Assembly: GCA_022494885.1 (NCBI GenBank)
Contig: JAGVSM010003512.1
Location: forward strand, 162,535-226,534
Reading direction: 5' to 3'
Source of the DNA: Micrasema longulum
Taxonomy: Eukaryota; Arthropoda; Insecta; Trichoptera; Brachycentridae
DNA length: 64,000 bases
The notes under the pieces are model-generated. The model had not been told where the DNA came from, ran no database searches, and saw only the letters and a program-made list of their open reading frames with translations. The position numbers and the translations under genes are program-made. Shown piece by piece: positions 44,245 to 54,844 of the stretch; the stretch's first letter is position 1, and the number at the start of each line of letters is the position of its first letter.

Positions 44245-44500
44245 CAATATGTTGAGTTGGTCCAAATGTTTGTAGACCAAAGACCAGATTTCACCCCTTA
44301 GGGAGTCATTAAGATTAATAAATCACAACAGAGATAGAGAACATTTTAGAGAAGGAAATATGGAAGTCTAGGCATTCATAGGGCCTATGACCTGTCGTTG
44401 GCCGGTTTAAGTGGCCACTTTACACACTGTGTAACGTTCATCATTTTCCCTATATTTGAACATCCATATTTCTTGTTGATTTTAGTAAAATTGAAACCTT
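44245..44500 (+). mobile_element. Rep-1 copy
   Basis: TTGAGTTGGTCCAAATGTTT at the left, then GAGAAGGAAATATGGAAGTC, TAGGCATTCATAGGGCC, TTTAAGTGGCCACTTTACAC and TGTGTAACGTTCATCATT. Confidence 0.75.
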
Positions 44501-44889
44501 TATTGTTGGGAAGAGATTCATTTGATCGAATTGTTTCACCTTAGCGGCTGCCACAGACAAAGTAAACAATAAATACAGCTTAAAATTTTAACATACTTTA
44601 GGGGCATGTTTACAAATATATATTTTTTTAATGACAATTGGACTCTCCAAACCAGCGAAATTAAAAAAATCACGTTATTTTCTGATTAATATTATTTATT
44701 TTTATTTTTATTATCATCTCGTATAAAAATTTTTAACGACATTTTCAGTATTTTCAAATAATTGTAGACAACTATTGTTTATAACATTTCTTAGAATTAA
44801 AATTGTTTCACTAGCTAAGACGATTGCCTCGCGCATGGGAGCTATAAGTTTTATTCTCCGGAACATTGAAATAAAAATGAGATTTTGCT

Positions 44890-45050
44890 AATAACCATTT
44901 CCTTATCTACCTCTAATAATGCATGATGCACTGCATTGGTACCTTGATTTCAGCGTATGATTCGTTTTATACATGATAAGCTGATCAGTCTTACGTGTCA
45001 GATGCCCAGGGTCAATGAAATTTCGCAGAGAAAAATCCTTAATCCCAGAG
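44890..45050 (-). mobile_element. SINE-1 3' portion, minus strand
   Basis: ATGCATGATGCACTGCATTG, GCTGATCAGTCTTACGTGTC and CCCAGGGTCAATGAAATTTC match the reversed SINE-1 tail and body. A degraded tRNA-like block at 44815-44865 may belong to another SINE. Confidence 0.5.
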
Positions 45051-45209
45051 CAGACATATTTCCACTCGTTCCTTGTTTAGGAATTTTATCCGCTGAGTGG
45101 GCAGACAAAGTCCATTCAAATCATTAATACCCTCTGCTTTTTGTGTGCCAACTAACACAAATAAAATTTGTATGTTTACTTGGTTCACCGACCGGCACTA
45201 ACACATTAA

Positions 45210-45300
45210 CATGGGTTATTAACTCTCAAAAGACTGCTAAAAAATCCCTTTGCAAAAGATGCATTACATCGTCATGCATTTAGCAAATATGAGATATTTT
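45210..45300. repeat. Rep-5 fragment
   Basis: TTAACTCTCAAAAGACTGC, AATCCCTTTGCAAAAGATG and ATTACATCGTCATGC parallel 29590-29700. Confidence 0.5.
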
Positions 45301-45960
45301 GAATTCAGAACTTCAACCCTACGGGAAATTGGATTCAAAAAATATTTTCTTACGCGCGGTTTCTTGAAAATGTACAAAAAAATAATTTATTCTAATAAAA
45401 ATTAACTTCTTTGAACAACTTCACTTGTTCGTATGAATCAACCAACGATAAGAGAGTTGTGAAAGATTTCCGGTTTACTTACCGTCAACGGACCGATCGG
45501 CAGAACTGACCGAGAAGAAGCGGAAGAGAACTTGAGACGTCACACGCAGATTAATTACAGAAATACAAAACTTTAAAAAATCAAAGCGCTGATAAAACGG
45601 TACATAAAAAATGGCTTAGTAGTCTATTAACAAATAAAAATAAATTTAAGGACTACTGAGCTTCTTCATTGCAAATGAGGAACTTCAGCCCTACGGGAAA
45701 TTGGATACGAATAAATATTTCTTGCGCACGGTTGGAGCATTGTAGGCTCATGTAGGGCAAAGTTTCTTGAAAATGTACGAAAGACTTTACTAATTCGTAT
45801 GAATCAACCGATTAAAAGAGAGTTGTGGAAGATTTCCGGTTTACTCACATGGGCAGAACTGACGGATAATAATCGAAATAAAACCTCTGACGTCACATGC
45901 GGAGTAATTTTAGAATTACAAAACTTTAAAAAATCACAACTTTGATAGTACGAATGGTAT
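45298..45960 (+). repeat. Two Rep-2 copies in direct tandem
   Basis: The first copy runs from ACTTCAACCCTACGGGAAAT (45310) through AGATTTCCGGTTTACTTACC (45463) to about 45650. The second restarts with GAGGAACTTCAGCCCTACGG (45679) and repeats AGATTTCCGGTTTACTCAC (45829) and GACGTCACATGCGGAG. The spacing is near 370 bp. Confidence 0.8.
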
Positions 45961-46039
45961 TTTTTTTTAATGCCTCAGTTTAATAGTAGATTAATTTATT
46001 TTTTAAGCGATAAATTCCTTATTGAAGTAAGATTTTTTT

Positions 46040-46400
46040 AAAGCAGAAATTTCTCCGCGTGGCTGTAGTATCTACGAGTAGGCAGTAGGCGGGTACGTAT
46101 TCGGATCTCGCTGGCGCTGGGTACCGGGTACCCGTCAGCGCAGTGGAAGATCCGGCTGCATGCCGGTTTAACACAGTTTTCTGAGCCATACTGACCGACT
46201 TTCGCGCTGGGTGAGTGGTTAGGTGGGTATACCGGTACCTACCTGCGCGCTTGACTATACGGCCGCGCTCCGCACAACGCTCGACACTCGACACTCGACA
46301 CTCGACGGTCAAGTGACGTCATATTATGGGAAGAAAAGAAAGCGGCGGGCTGCGGCTGCCACAGAGCGCAGCGCCGCCATTGATAAAATGCACCATTTTC
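46040..46400. promoter_or_regulatory. CpG-rich block, possible promoter or first exon
   Basis: This is the most CpG-dense stretch of the window: GCGCTGG, GTACCGGGTACCCG, CGCGCTTGACTATACGGCCG, a (CGACACT)n run at about 46279-46305, TGACGTCAT at 46313-46321 (CRE/ATF-like), and AAAGCGGCGGGCTGCGG. Overlapping ORFs on both strands have no known domain. The CRE-like site and composition suggest a regulatory element, but a GC-rich repeat fragment is equally possible. Confidence 0.25.
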
Positions 46401-46509
46401 CAATGCATACATTGTTATTATTTTTTCATTTTTTTTATTGCAAAGAATTTTTTGCGTTCTTATGATTTACCCAAATATTTCATTTCGAGGGCCATTTTTA
46501 ACATGTTGT

Positions 46510-46615
46510 AAATAACACTTACTCCCACACTAATACACATAAACCCACATCTACACTTACTCTCATACAAATACACATAAACACACCCTTTTGCTGTAAC
46601 ACAATTTAATAATAT
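46510..46615 (+). repeat. Repeat, inverted partner of 40470-40560
   Basis: CACTTACTCTCATACAAATA and CACATAAACACACCCTTTTG are the reverse complement of the GT-rich tract at 40480. Confidence 0.6.
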
Positions 46616-46624
46616 GTATGATCC

Positions 46625-46985
46625 CCAGGGAGTTGAATCCAGTCCAGTCTACAAAAATTTGGACAAACTCAAAATATTGTTGACAAATCCACCTGGTCCA
46701 TGAAGAAGTATTTAAATTGAAAAAATAACATTTTCAGGCGTTGTCTAGTATGTAGGTGTAATAATTTAATTAGATGAATCTCACCCGCATAAATAAAGGT
46801 TTCAGCCCTTTAACTTCACAAACATCAACAGATGAAAGAATTGAAGGAATATAGATGTTCAAATATGGGCAGAATGGTGAATGTTACACAGTGAGTAAAG
46901 TGGCCACTTGAACCAGCTATTGACCGGTCGTTAGCCCTGTAGATGCCGAGACTTCTATTATTACCTTCTCCTAAATGTTCCTTAT
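46625..46985 (-). mobile_element. Rep-1 copy with rearranged end
   Basis: It carries reversed Rep-1 landmarks (CAACAGATGAAAGAATTG, CAGAATGGTGAATGTTACAC, AAAGTGGCCACTTGAAC, GCCCTGTAGATGCC). At its outer end the block CCAGGGAGTTGAATCCAGTC to GACAAACTCAAAATATT is inverted relative to the copy at 55110-55210. Confidence 0.75.
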
Positions 46986-46989
46986 ATTT

Positions 46990-47485
46990 ACTTTTATTAT
47001 TTTTTATGTTTTATTTATTAAGGAAAAACAACAGTTGTTATATAAGAATACAAAATATAAAAAAATAGTTCATACATCCAGTTAAAGTTTTTCACAAATA
47101 TAATGAGAGAACATTAACATGTAGTAAAGAGAAAAATAATATATTATATAAGACATGAGAAAAAAAAGAGCTCTTAAGAAGGTTAAGGGATGAGGAAATA
47201 GAGTGAAGGAGTGGAGGAGAGGGATTTTCATAATATAGTTGACCAATTCAAAATTTTGATATTATAATAAAACATAAACTTATTACATACTGACAATTTT
47301 TTTTTTTTTACAGTGTTTCAAAAAGTTTATTTTTGAAGTAATATGTTAATATGTATGATTCTTATTCAGAAACTTCGCTGGTCTGTCTTTGAACCGTTTT
47401 TTTTTATAATGTTATTATATCATTGTCGACTGTTTGTTTCTTTAAAATAAATAAATAATAACTCATTTTTAGAAAACGGGAATCA
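46990..47485. other. AT-rich region
   Basis: Nothing identified beyond A/T runs. Confidence 0.3.
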
Positions 47486-47489
47486 AGTT

Positions 47490-47572
47490 GGAGTAGAGTG
47501 GGATAGGATCCACGGACCTTTGAGCTGTGAGTCCAAGACACTAGCCACGGGACCACAACCCGATTATTATTA
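47490..47572 (-). mobile_element. SINE-2 tRNA-like head, minus strand
   Basis: AGAGTGGGATAGGATCCACG, GAGTCCAAGACACTAGCCAC and GGGACCACAACCCG mirror 20438-20510. Confidence 0.6.
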
Positions 47573-47573
47573 T

Positions 47574-47700
47574 ACATTTATTTTTAACAGGTATATCGTG
47601 AGACGAGGACGACCAAGGAAGACGCGGCATGATCAGATTAACCAAAATCTTAAGCCTGGTCATGTCAAAAGCTGGCAGAACCGAGGGGCATGTATTTTTT
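47574..47700 (+). pseudogene. RTE-type polymerase tail relic
   Basis: RYIVRRGRPRKTRHDQINQN then LKPGHVKSWQNRGAC: the RGRPRK-W--I and W-NR tail of RTE polymerases, as a fragment of about 40 codons. Confidence 0.5.
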
Positions 47701-48330
47701 TGTAATTATTATTTATTTTTCTTTATTATTTATTTTTTATTTAAAACAATTGACAGGTTGTTAGATGAACCCTTATGAAAGAAACATATTTTCATAAAAA
47801 AGACACATATTTAAATAAAACAGTTTATTTTTAATACTATAGACATTATATTATTGCAAGACATAAACGATTTCGTCTTTTTTTAAAAAGCCCTATCAAA
47901 AAATGACATAAACTGACATGAGATTAAAACCATATTAAAATACGTATATATTTTCAAAATATTTCATTTCGGTTAATTTTGGTTCATCTTTACCCGGCAA
48001 CTCCCTAAAATGTGAGATTTAGCCTTGTCTACGAACATTTTGTCATGATTGTAGAACGACAGACGTACCGAAAATGCGACATTGACTTTTTTAAATATGC
48101 GATCTTGAAAATACTTTTTTTCTAGATTTAAAAAAAAAAAAAAAAATTGGTGAACCTTTATTCTAATACCATACATAAAGAAAAAAAATGAAAAACAATT
48201 CAGATTGCACTTGCCAAAAAAGAGTCACGCTTTTTAGGCAAGTGAACAAAATAATATAAAATTATTAGTGAAATATACACAGGCATATTTAAACATTCAT
48301 TGTTTCTACTTATATAATAAAAATGACAAC
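47701..48330. other. AT-rich region
   Basis: Includes an A-run at about 48130-48145. No gene supported. Confidence 0.3.
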
Positions 48331-48334
48331 TTTC

Positions 48335-48895
48335 AAAAAGAACTAGGAATGCGGTTGGGAGTAGCAGGCGCCACATTCCACGGTTTGAAGGTTGTCTGGA
48401 TATCGGATATTTACTCGATGAAAACCAAATGCCGCATTTATAACGCCTGCATAACACCTATTCTCCTCTACGAATGCGAATCGTGGCACCTTACTAGGGT
48501 CCAAATCAGCAAAATTCTGAGTTTTGAAAATAGGTGTCTTTGAAGAATCTCGGGTGTGCTGTGGTCTGACTTTATAAGTAATGAAGTAATAAGAGAACGG
48601 ACGCATCAAACTCCGGTGACAAATGTCGTCAAGCGGAGGCGATACGGTTGGCTAAGCCATTTACTGCAGATGCCTCTAGAGAGCCTTAAACACGCTTGCC
48701 TACTTTACAAGGATCAGGTTCTGGACATCCTCGACGTCTATAGCTGACTGTTCGTCCGCAGTTTGTGTCAGAACTTCGGGACGAGAACCTGACATGGGAG
48801 AACGCAAAGAAGTTGGCAGCCGATAGAGAGGCATGGAGGCTCTTTATGGGTACCATATGCCCCAACTACGGAGCGGGCATGAAATGATGACGGCT
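48335..48895 (+). pseudogene. RTE-like reverse transcriptase C-terminus
   Basis: LGMRLGVAGATFHGLKVVW, CRIYNACITPILLYECESWH, FENRCL then a stop, GVLWSDFISNEVIRERTHQ, RRRYGWLSHLLQMPLESL, and after a frameshift VSELRDENLTWENAKKLAAD and REAWRLFMGTICPNYGAG, stop near 48890. It is the same family as 43205-44150 and retains the ~66 bp deleted there. Terminal frame is broken twice. Confidence 0.8.
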
Positions 48896-49364
48896 AATAT
48901 AATACATAAATTACATATTAAATTACAATTATACATATTATGTTAACATAAAATTTTAGTACTTTTTCTTCTCATAGTTTTTCTAGTTAATTATTTGAAA
49001 GGTTCCTTCTCATATGTGTATATTTATACGCCCTAAGGGCTTTTACATTTATTGATAATACATTGAAGTGCCGCAGAATAACATAAGTATACAGGATGTT
49101 CTTTAAACCCTGTCACATCCGAAACCACGATGATCAGTATGGGCAAGAAGATATATTGGCACATTAAAATATTTTTTTAGAACGAATAATTTTAAAAAAT
49201 AAAATATTTGAAAAAACAAATGGTTGCTAACTTCTGCTGGAGAGAAACGAGAATTAAAAGTAAGGATAACATTAAAAAAACAAAAAGAAAGATTAATAAG
49301 GCAAAATAAGGAAATGTACACACATCTAAAGGGGTATACAGAAAGATATTTAATATATTTACAT

Positions 49365-49478
49365 ACATAAATACACACACATACATACACATGCATGTGC
49401 ATATGCACAAATACACACACATGTACATACATGTGTATACACATACACACACATGTACATACATGTGTATACATACAT
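49365..49478. repeat. CA/CATA/CATG-rich microsatellite
   Basis: Imperfect ACACACATGTACATACATGT-type units; minus-strand ORFs rich in M, C, V and Y across it are low-complexity artefacts. Confidence 0.8.
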
Positions 49479-49734
49479 CGGTAGTCAGATGGCAGAAGGG
49501 ACTATCTGTATTTTTGTCTAAGTTTTAGTTTTCAAAAGTTTGAATTAATATTTCAGTAAATACACGCAGCAAAAAAATAAAAAAATCAGCGTCATTTAGA
49601 ATGGTAATTTATTATTGAAAAGCAACACTAAAATATTTTAGTTTGTGGATTAAAGTCTTGAAATTGAGACGTATTTTAGCTCTCCTGAACATTTTTGAAA
49701 ATTACAGATGGTCCCTTCTGCCATCTGACTACCG
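49479..49734. mobile_element. MITE, 256 bp, 31-bp TIRs
   Basis: CGGTAGTCAGATGGCAGAAG at 49479 continues to CTGT at 49509. Its reverse complement ends at 49734 with one mismatch in 31. The interior is AT-rich and noncoding. A target duplication is not clear, so no superfamily is assigned. It abuts a microsatellite. Confidence 0.88.
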
Positions 49735-49935
49735 AAATATATGTATTGTTATACACAAAAAATAAGAAATATTTTGTAAAATTTATTAAATAGAAAACAA
49801 TATTAAGAAATGTTATATTTATTAATTCATAGCCTTTAGAATACTTAATTTATAATTACATAAAGACAGACGAAATATAATATATCAACTTCACCATGCT
49901 CGTTACGTATAATGTGACATATGAAGTAATATGTT

Positions 49936-50166
49936 ATGTTTGTGAAAACAAAATATTCTACCAAATCCCAAATGGAACATTCCCACACTACCAGAAGTCA
50001 AACTAAAGGATGGGCCATGCGGTCTACCACAAACTCTGAATTCGGGCAAAGAAATTTCAGGTTTCTGGACCCCAAAATATTCAACATATTACCTAAACAT
50101 TACAAACCCATGACCCAAATTCAATTAAATAAAATTGAATTTTTTTTTTTTACTGAATTTGGGTAG
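49936..50166 (+). pseudogene. LINE C-terminal fragment
   Basis: HTTRSQTKGWAMRS, FGQRNFRFLDPKIFNILPKH: the TR...G-R-F-x-x-P-K-x-x-N-LP pattern of LINE polymerase tails, followed by a T-run. No catalytic region. Confidence 0.5.
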
Positions 50167-50274
50167 AGAAAAATCGGAAAACTTACTCAAAAACATTATA
50201 AAATTATAAATGGTGTCTTTATTATAGTATAACTCTATAACAAATTCACTAGTAGGTAGTCATGTTATTCAACA

Positions 50275-50595
50275 ACATTTGAGTATGTCCAAATGCTTGC
50301 AGACTGGCTGGATTTCCTTCCTAAGGAGTTGTTCATATTTAAATTTATTTCAACAGAGAGGAAAAACATTTTTGAGAAGGGAATATGGAAGTCTAGGCAT
50401 TTACGGGGCTTATGACCTGTCATTGGCTCGTTTAAGTGGCCACTTTACACACTGTGTAACATTCACCATTCTGCCCATGTTACACAGTGTGTAAAGTGGC
50501 CACTTAAAACATCCAATGACATGTCATAAGCCCTGTAAATGCCTAGACTTCCATATTCCCTTCTCAAAAATGTTTACCATATATGTTAAAATAAA
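50275..50595. mobile_element. Rep-1 foldback copy (head-to-head arms)
   Basis: The plus arm from TGAGTATGTCCAAATGCTTG (50279) to TGTGTAACATTCACCATTC (50453-50471) is followed at once by a reversed arm ACACAGTGTGTAAAGTGGCC (50482) to CTAGACTTCCATATTCCC (50543-50560). It is the clearest palindromic Rep-1 copy; arms of about 80-100 bp around a ~15-bp centre. Confidence 0.8.
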
Positions 50596-50599
50596 TTTA

Positions 50600-51950
50600 A
50601 ATAAGTCATGTTATTGTTTATTTTTGCATAAAAATGTCTGCTTTAAAACAGATTGTACCTAGAAAGGCAGACTAGACATAATCCAGAGAAATCTATTACC
50701 TGAGTATGTATATAGTAGATAAATAAATTGTAATTGTTTGTTTATATACCATGATTATTATTATATAACTCATCCAAGTATCGAAAAATACACTTTTGAA
50801 CTTATTAAGTTATGACATAAAGTGTAAAAAAAATTAAATCACTCTTATGTAAAGTAAAATCACATACGTCGTTCCACGATTTTAATGATTTTGACTTATT
50901 ATATAAGAACTAAAAAAAATATTTTATTTTTCTATTAATTTACGTTCGTTTTTTGTCTTTGTTACCAATTCTCATTATTACGACGAGGTCACTGAAAATA
51001 ACGTGGTAGACATACAACGTGAAATTTTCTTTAAACACCTTTCTAAGATACCGTATCCATAAAATGTTTATGGATATTGTACGTTTGAATCGTATTTTAA
51101 GTTAAAATCTCCTAGTAAGCGTGAAAAAAATCATGAGCTTAATGTGTTTTGTTGATAACTGCATCATTAATAATAAGAATAGTGCCTCTTTGTATGACCG
51201 TCGCAGTGTCTTTTAAAACATTAATGATGGTAGTAATTTCACTTTCTCATTTTACACTGCATCGTAACACTAAGGTGTTACGCAAACTGAAGACGATTAT
51301 TCTTACAATTTTATTGTTGGGTCTAAGTCTAAAGTAACAAAGATAATATAAAATGATATAAAAGGTGAATATTTAAGCTACGTTTATTTGTTCCTTAGCG
51401 TAGGCGTAGACTCAAAAATAGTAAAATTATCTAGCTCGGTCATCATAAAAGTAACTATGGTTTCCAGCAGTGGCGAGCAGAGATTTTTATGGGTAATCTA
51501 CAAAACACCCAGATCGCTCACGATGCTGACTTAACCCGTTCCGTCCATGTTCCCTGAATGCTGTCATACTTGAGTTCATGAATTTAAAAGGGGTAGTTGG
51601 GTAGGTGCTTGATATATTTACAAACGACAGCATACTATCTCCCTCGGCGAGTACGATTGCAAATATTTCCACCGAGCGCACTCCAGTTTCTCTCTGAAGT
51701 GAGTACTGTAGGATGCTCCGTATAAACCAGCCAGGAAAATGACTGCACCGTGAATTATTTACATTCACAAATTAAAATTATTTTTCCCTGCTATTTCACA
51801 TGTGAAATTTTCACCGAAAATGCTTTTGGAGGTTATTATCATTATTTGCGGATTCAATATATTACAACAGAGATGAAGTTTAGTTGCAACAATTCGCGAA
51901 CCGTATACTCCAGGCGCGTTCCGCCCATACATACTGTGGATACGGCGCAT
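50600..51950. other. Unassigned region
   Basis: Several short ORFs (51149-51337, 51487-51768) with no recognised domains. GTGGTAGACATACAACGTG near 51003 is reminiscent of the 3641 hammerhead-like copy but lacks its core. Confidence 0.3.
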
Positions 51951-51956
51951 CCCTTC

Positions 51957-52030
51957 ATCATCATCATCATCATCATCAGCCGTCTCTTGTCCAACGTTGA
52001 ACATAGGCCTCCCCCTTTAGTCTCCATATT
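51957..52030 (-). mobile_element. RTE 3' end with (ATC)n tail
   Basis: CATCATCATCATCATCATCA then GCCGTCTCTTGTCCAACGTT and AGGCCTCCCCCTTTAGTCTC is the reverse complement of the last ~70 bp of the element at 61319-61857. Extremely 5'-truncated copy. Confidence 0.8.
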
Positions 52031-52479
52031 TTATTTTATAAAAAAAAAATCTAGAATTATTCCTAAAATAATCTCGTTTCTACCTACGAATGCGTATTTT
52101 CTATATTAACGTACAAAATATTTGTTAGATACGCTGGACTCTGGATACTACTCTTCATTTTGAGTCCAGTCCTATTACAAATGATCAGATTTCCACGCAC
52201 GCGCATTAAGGTTCATAATGTCGTCATATTGTCCTACAAGACTCAGAGATAAAAGCATCCAACTTGTGTGACGCAAAGAAAAAACTACTCTAATAATATA
52301 TAGTATGAATTTTACAATAACTGAAATTTGGACAAAATTCAAGAACATGTATAGTTTTAGGTACTTATAGAAAACTTATACAACATCATTTTTATTCTAA
52401 GTGTTTTTATGCTATACTGATTTTAATTATATATTTACCTATGTGTATCTGCTATCATGCCTACTAAAAGTAAGTACAT

Positions 52480-53335
52480 AATTATTTTTGTCAGCATCTC
52501 TACTGATAATTTTTTTTTTACTATAAGAGAAAAATTATAGACTTTTTAAATTTATTCAAAATTGTAAATTCAATATGGGATTGCTCTGAACAGTTATCTC
52601 TCATCTACTTTAGGATGCCTGGAAGAATGACTAGACAGGTGCCACCGTTTTGTAGCAACAATTCACGGACAGCGTATACTTGTAATGCCGTATTAAACAG
52701 CCTTCATGAACTCGGCGATAATTACTCCCACGTACCGGATATATTTAGTATAGGGTATTGTTCCTATGGAACAAACTTTTTGAACTTTTTCAAAGATGGT
52801 GAATGGTAATTATATTAGAGTATGTATACTCTAAGGTAATTATGTTCATTTATTTTTACATTTCATTATAGATACCATTTTTTGTTCACTTAAGCTAGGG
52901 TTTCCTAGGACAGCGGTGCCCGTATCTTAACGGCCGTAGTGAACGGTGATGCGGTGGACAGCCGTCGTAGTGGTGACTAGAGAGTGGTTTTATTTTTTAA
53001 CGGTGTTATCAATACCATTTTTATAGGAAACCACTCTCTAGTCACCGTTACGACGGCTGTCAACCGCATTAATGTTCACTACGGCCGTTAAAATACGGGC
53101 ACCGCTGTCCTAGGAAACCCGAGCTTTAGCCCAGCTGTATAAAACAACACTTTACGATTTTCTTGTTATATTACTTTAAAATATTTTATTGTTTAATTTG
53201 ATTCTTATATTTATTCTTAAATTGTTTAAACTTTCTACTGAATTTGTTGTAAAATTTTTAGGTTTAATTTTTATTATAAATCTTGGGTAAAAGGTAATTT
53301 ATATAATTTTTTAATATCCTTAAAGCCAAATGTGT
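52480..53335 (+). pseudogene. LINE C-terminus and 3' UTR split by a MITE
   Basis: Plus-strand relative of 7960-8810. MPGRMTRQVPPFCSNNSRTA, YTCNAVLNSLHELGDNYS and SYGTNFLNFFKDGEW, stop at 52807-52809, then 3' UTR. At 52890 the UTR is interrupted by a 233-bp palindromic element and resumes at 53126 with TTAGCCCAGCTGT. The UTR then follows the minus-strand copy to about 53300 (AAACTTTCTACTGAATTTG, TTTAGGTTTAATTT). Confidence 0.75.
52893..53125. mobile_element. Palindromic MITE, 233 bp, TTA duplication
   Basis: The ends AGCTAGGGTTTCCTAGGACA and the reverse complement of its right end AGCTCGGGTTTCCTAGGACA extend into ~95-bp inverted arms (CAGCGGTGCCCGTAT, ACGGCCGTAGTGAAC, CTAGAGAGTGGTTT). TTA at 52890-52892 and 53126-53128 flanks it. 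The homologous unoccupied LINE at 8228-8245 reads straight through this point, confirming the boundaries. A TTA/TWA duplication is the habit of the PIF/Harbinger superfamily; assignment is by that alone. Confidence 0.9.
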
Positions 53336-53399
53336 TAATATTATAAATTTACCCCCCGGATAACCCAGTCATAATTCATAACATAACATAATTTATATT

Positions 53400-53865
53400 C
53401 AATATCACAGTATCTAAAAATTCATAAGCAAAAAAATTACAGATATATGACACGAACTGGTTTTATGCTTGGAAAAAATTGGCATACCCAGTTTTTACTC
53501 ATAAAATATTTTTAATTTTTAATCGTTTGGATAAAGTCGATAAATAAGGCATCGTGGTGTAATAATCAGTGCGCTTGCCTACCATGCAAGAGGTCTTGAG
53601 TTGGATTCCCGAAATGGTTGATAGGAAATTTTTATTTCAAGGGGTGTTTTTATACTAGAATATTTCATCCTTGGACTGGCACCTTGACTGCTGATCATCT
53701 TACCTTCATGTTACAAAAATGATCAAGATACGCTGCGATTGGTGCACCAATGCAGTGCCCTGTACACTATTAGGTGCGGAAAGAGAATGATGATACTAAA
53801 TAGTCAAAAGTATCATTCAAAACATGACGTTTAGAAATAGCTGCCTTTTTGCTTACGAGGGTAGT
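53400..53865 (+). mobile_element. Rep-3 copy interrupted by SINE-1
   Basis: The left part TTCATAAGCAAAAAAATTAC, ATATGACACGAACTGGTTTT matches 19350-19390. The right end TAGCTGCCTTTTTGCTTAC near 53838 matches the inverted AAAAAGGCAG terminus. The SINE lies between them. Confidence 0.55.
53546..53795 (+). mobile_element. SINE-1 nested in Rep-3
   Basis: GGTGTAATAATCAGTGCG, GAGTTGGATTCCCGAAATGG head; TCATCCTTGGACTGGCACC body; TGCAGTGCCCTGTACACTAT and GTGCGGAAAGAGAATGATG tail. Confidence 0.8.
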
Positions 53866-54535
53866 ATAATATGTAAAAAATCATCGCTCTAGTTCCATAA
53901 TCCAAGGAGAAAATACGTTTGTGGATGAAAAGTATGACCTCGCATTCGCTCAATAAAATATTGTGGGGGTATAAAATATCAAATGAATAAAATTTCATAC
54001 GATTTTTCGCTGCTATTTATGAATTATATCATCTCTTTCATAAAGGTTACTTTCCCGGGTCAAGAGTGGGAGGCGCTTGGGCCCATTGGGAGTATAAATT
54101 CCGACTCACCGCACAGAGGGCAGTATCCTTTTGTAGACGGTCAATAACGAAACGATCCGACCGTGTTTGATTTTCAACTGCAAATATTAGAACAGTTTCC
54201 TTTGTAGATTTAATTCAAATAGAGAATCTAATCGGGTGAAATGAATTTATGCTTGACGATCAAAACGATCTCAATAATGTTAGTTATTACACACATTTAA
54301 CATGCGATTATTCAGTTTATACACTCATACATTCGCAAACCTAAAATAGACTCTCTCGTTTGCCCTTAGAGACGAGAACGTTCAGCATTTTTTAAATATT
54401 ATTTGTTAATAGACTATCAAACAAAGCCTTTTTTAAAAATTTGTACCGTGTTAAATTACGTTTTTTTTTAGTTTTGTAATTTTAAAAATCCCCACCAAAA
54501 CTTCGGAATCGCACCGCCCGCGACGTCGCGAGCTC
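53866..54535. other. Unassigned region with GC-richer patch 54050-54170
   Basis: CCGGGTCAAGAGTGGGAGGC and GCACAGAGGGCAGTATCC form an isolated patch without ORF or partner. Otherwise AT-rich. Confidence 0.3.
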
Positions 54536-54539
54536 AACT

Positions 54540-54730
54540 CACAAAAGTCAACAGATGGAAGAGTTGAGAAAATGTGAATGTTTAAACATAGGCAGAATGG
54601 TGAATGTAACATAATCTGTAAAGTGGCCACTTGAACCTGCCAAAAACAGGTCATAAGCCCATTAAATGCCTAGACTTCCGTAATTCCTTCTTAAAAAGGT
54701 TTTCCCACTCTGTTACAATAAATTTAGATC
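54540..54730 (-). mobile_element. Rep-1 copy, minus strand
   Basis: CAACAGATGGAAGAGTTGAG, GCAGAATGGTGAATGTAACA, GTAAAGTGGCCACTTGAACC, GGTCATAAGCCCATTAAATG, CTAGACTTCCGTAATTCC. Confidence 0.75.
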
Positions 54731-54844
54731 TCTGAAAGATTGTTTATTATTAAATTGGCTTACATGATATGCCTTTCAAATCTTTATAAAGTTATTTCAT
54801 AAGTAAATATAAAAATTATGTAATAATCAAGTATAATTATTAGC

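Noticed and set aside
46019..46465. GC-rich ORFs on both strands as a protein gene
   Set aside because: Long frames in GC-rich DNA arise by chance; no domain or conserved start, and the two strands compete.
49103..49474. Minus-strand ORFs rich in M, C, V and Y
   Set aside because: They are translations of a CA/CATA/CATG microsatellite and continue into AT-rich DNA.
51000..51025. Fourth hammerhead-like module copy
   Set aside because: Only GTAGACATACAACGTG is shared; no hairpin or conserved boxes are visible.
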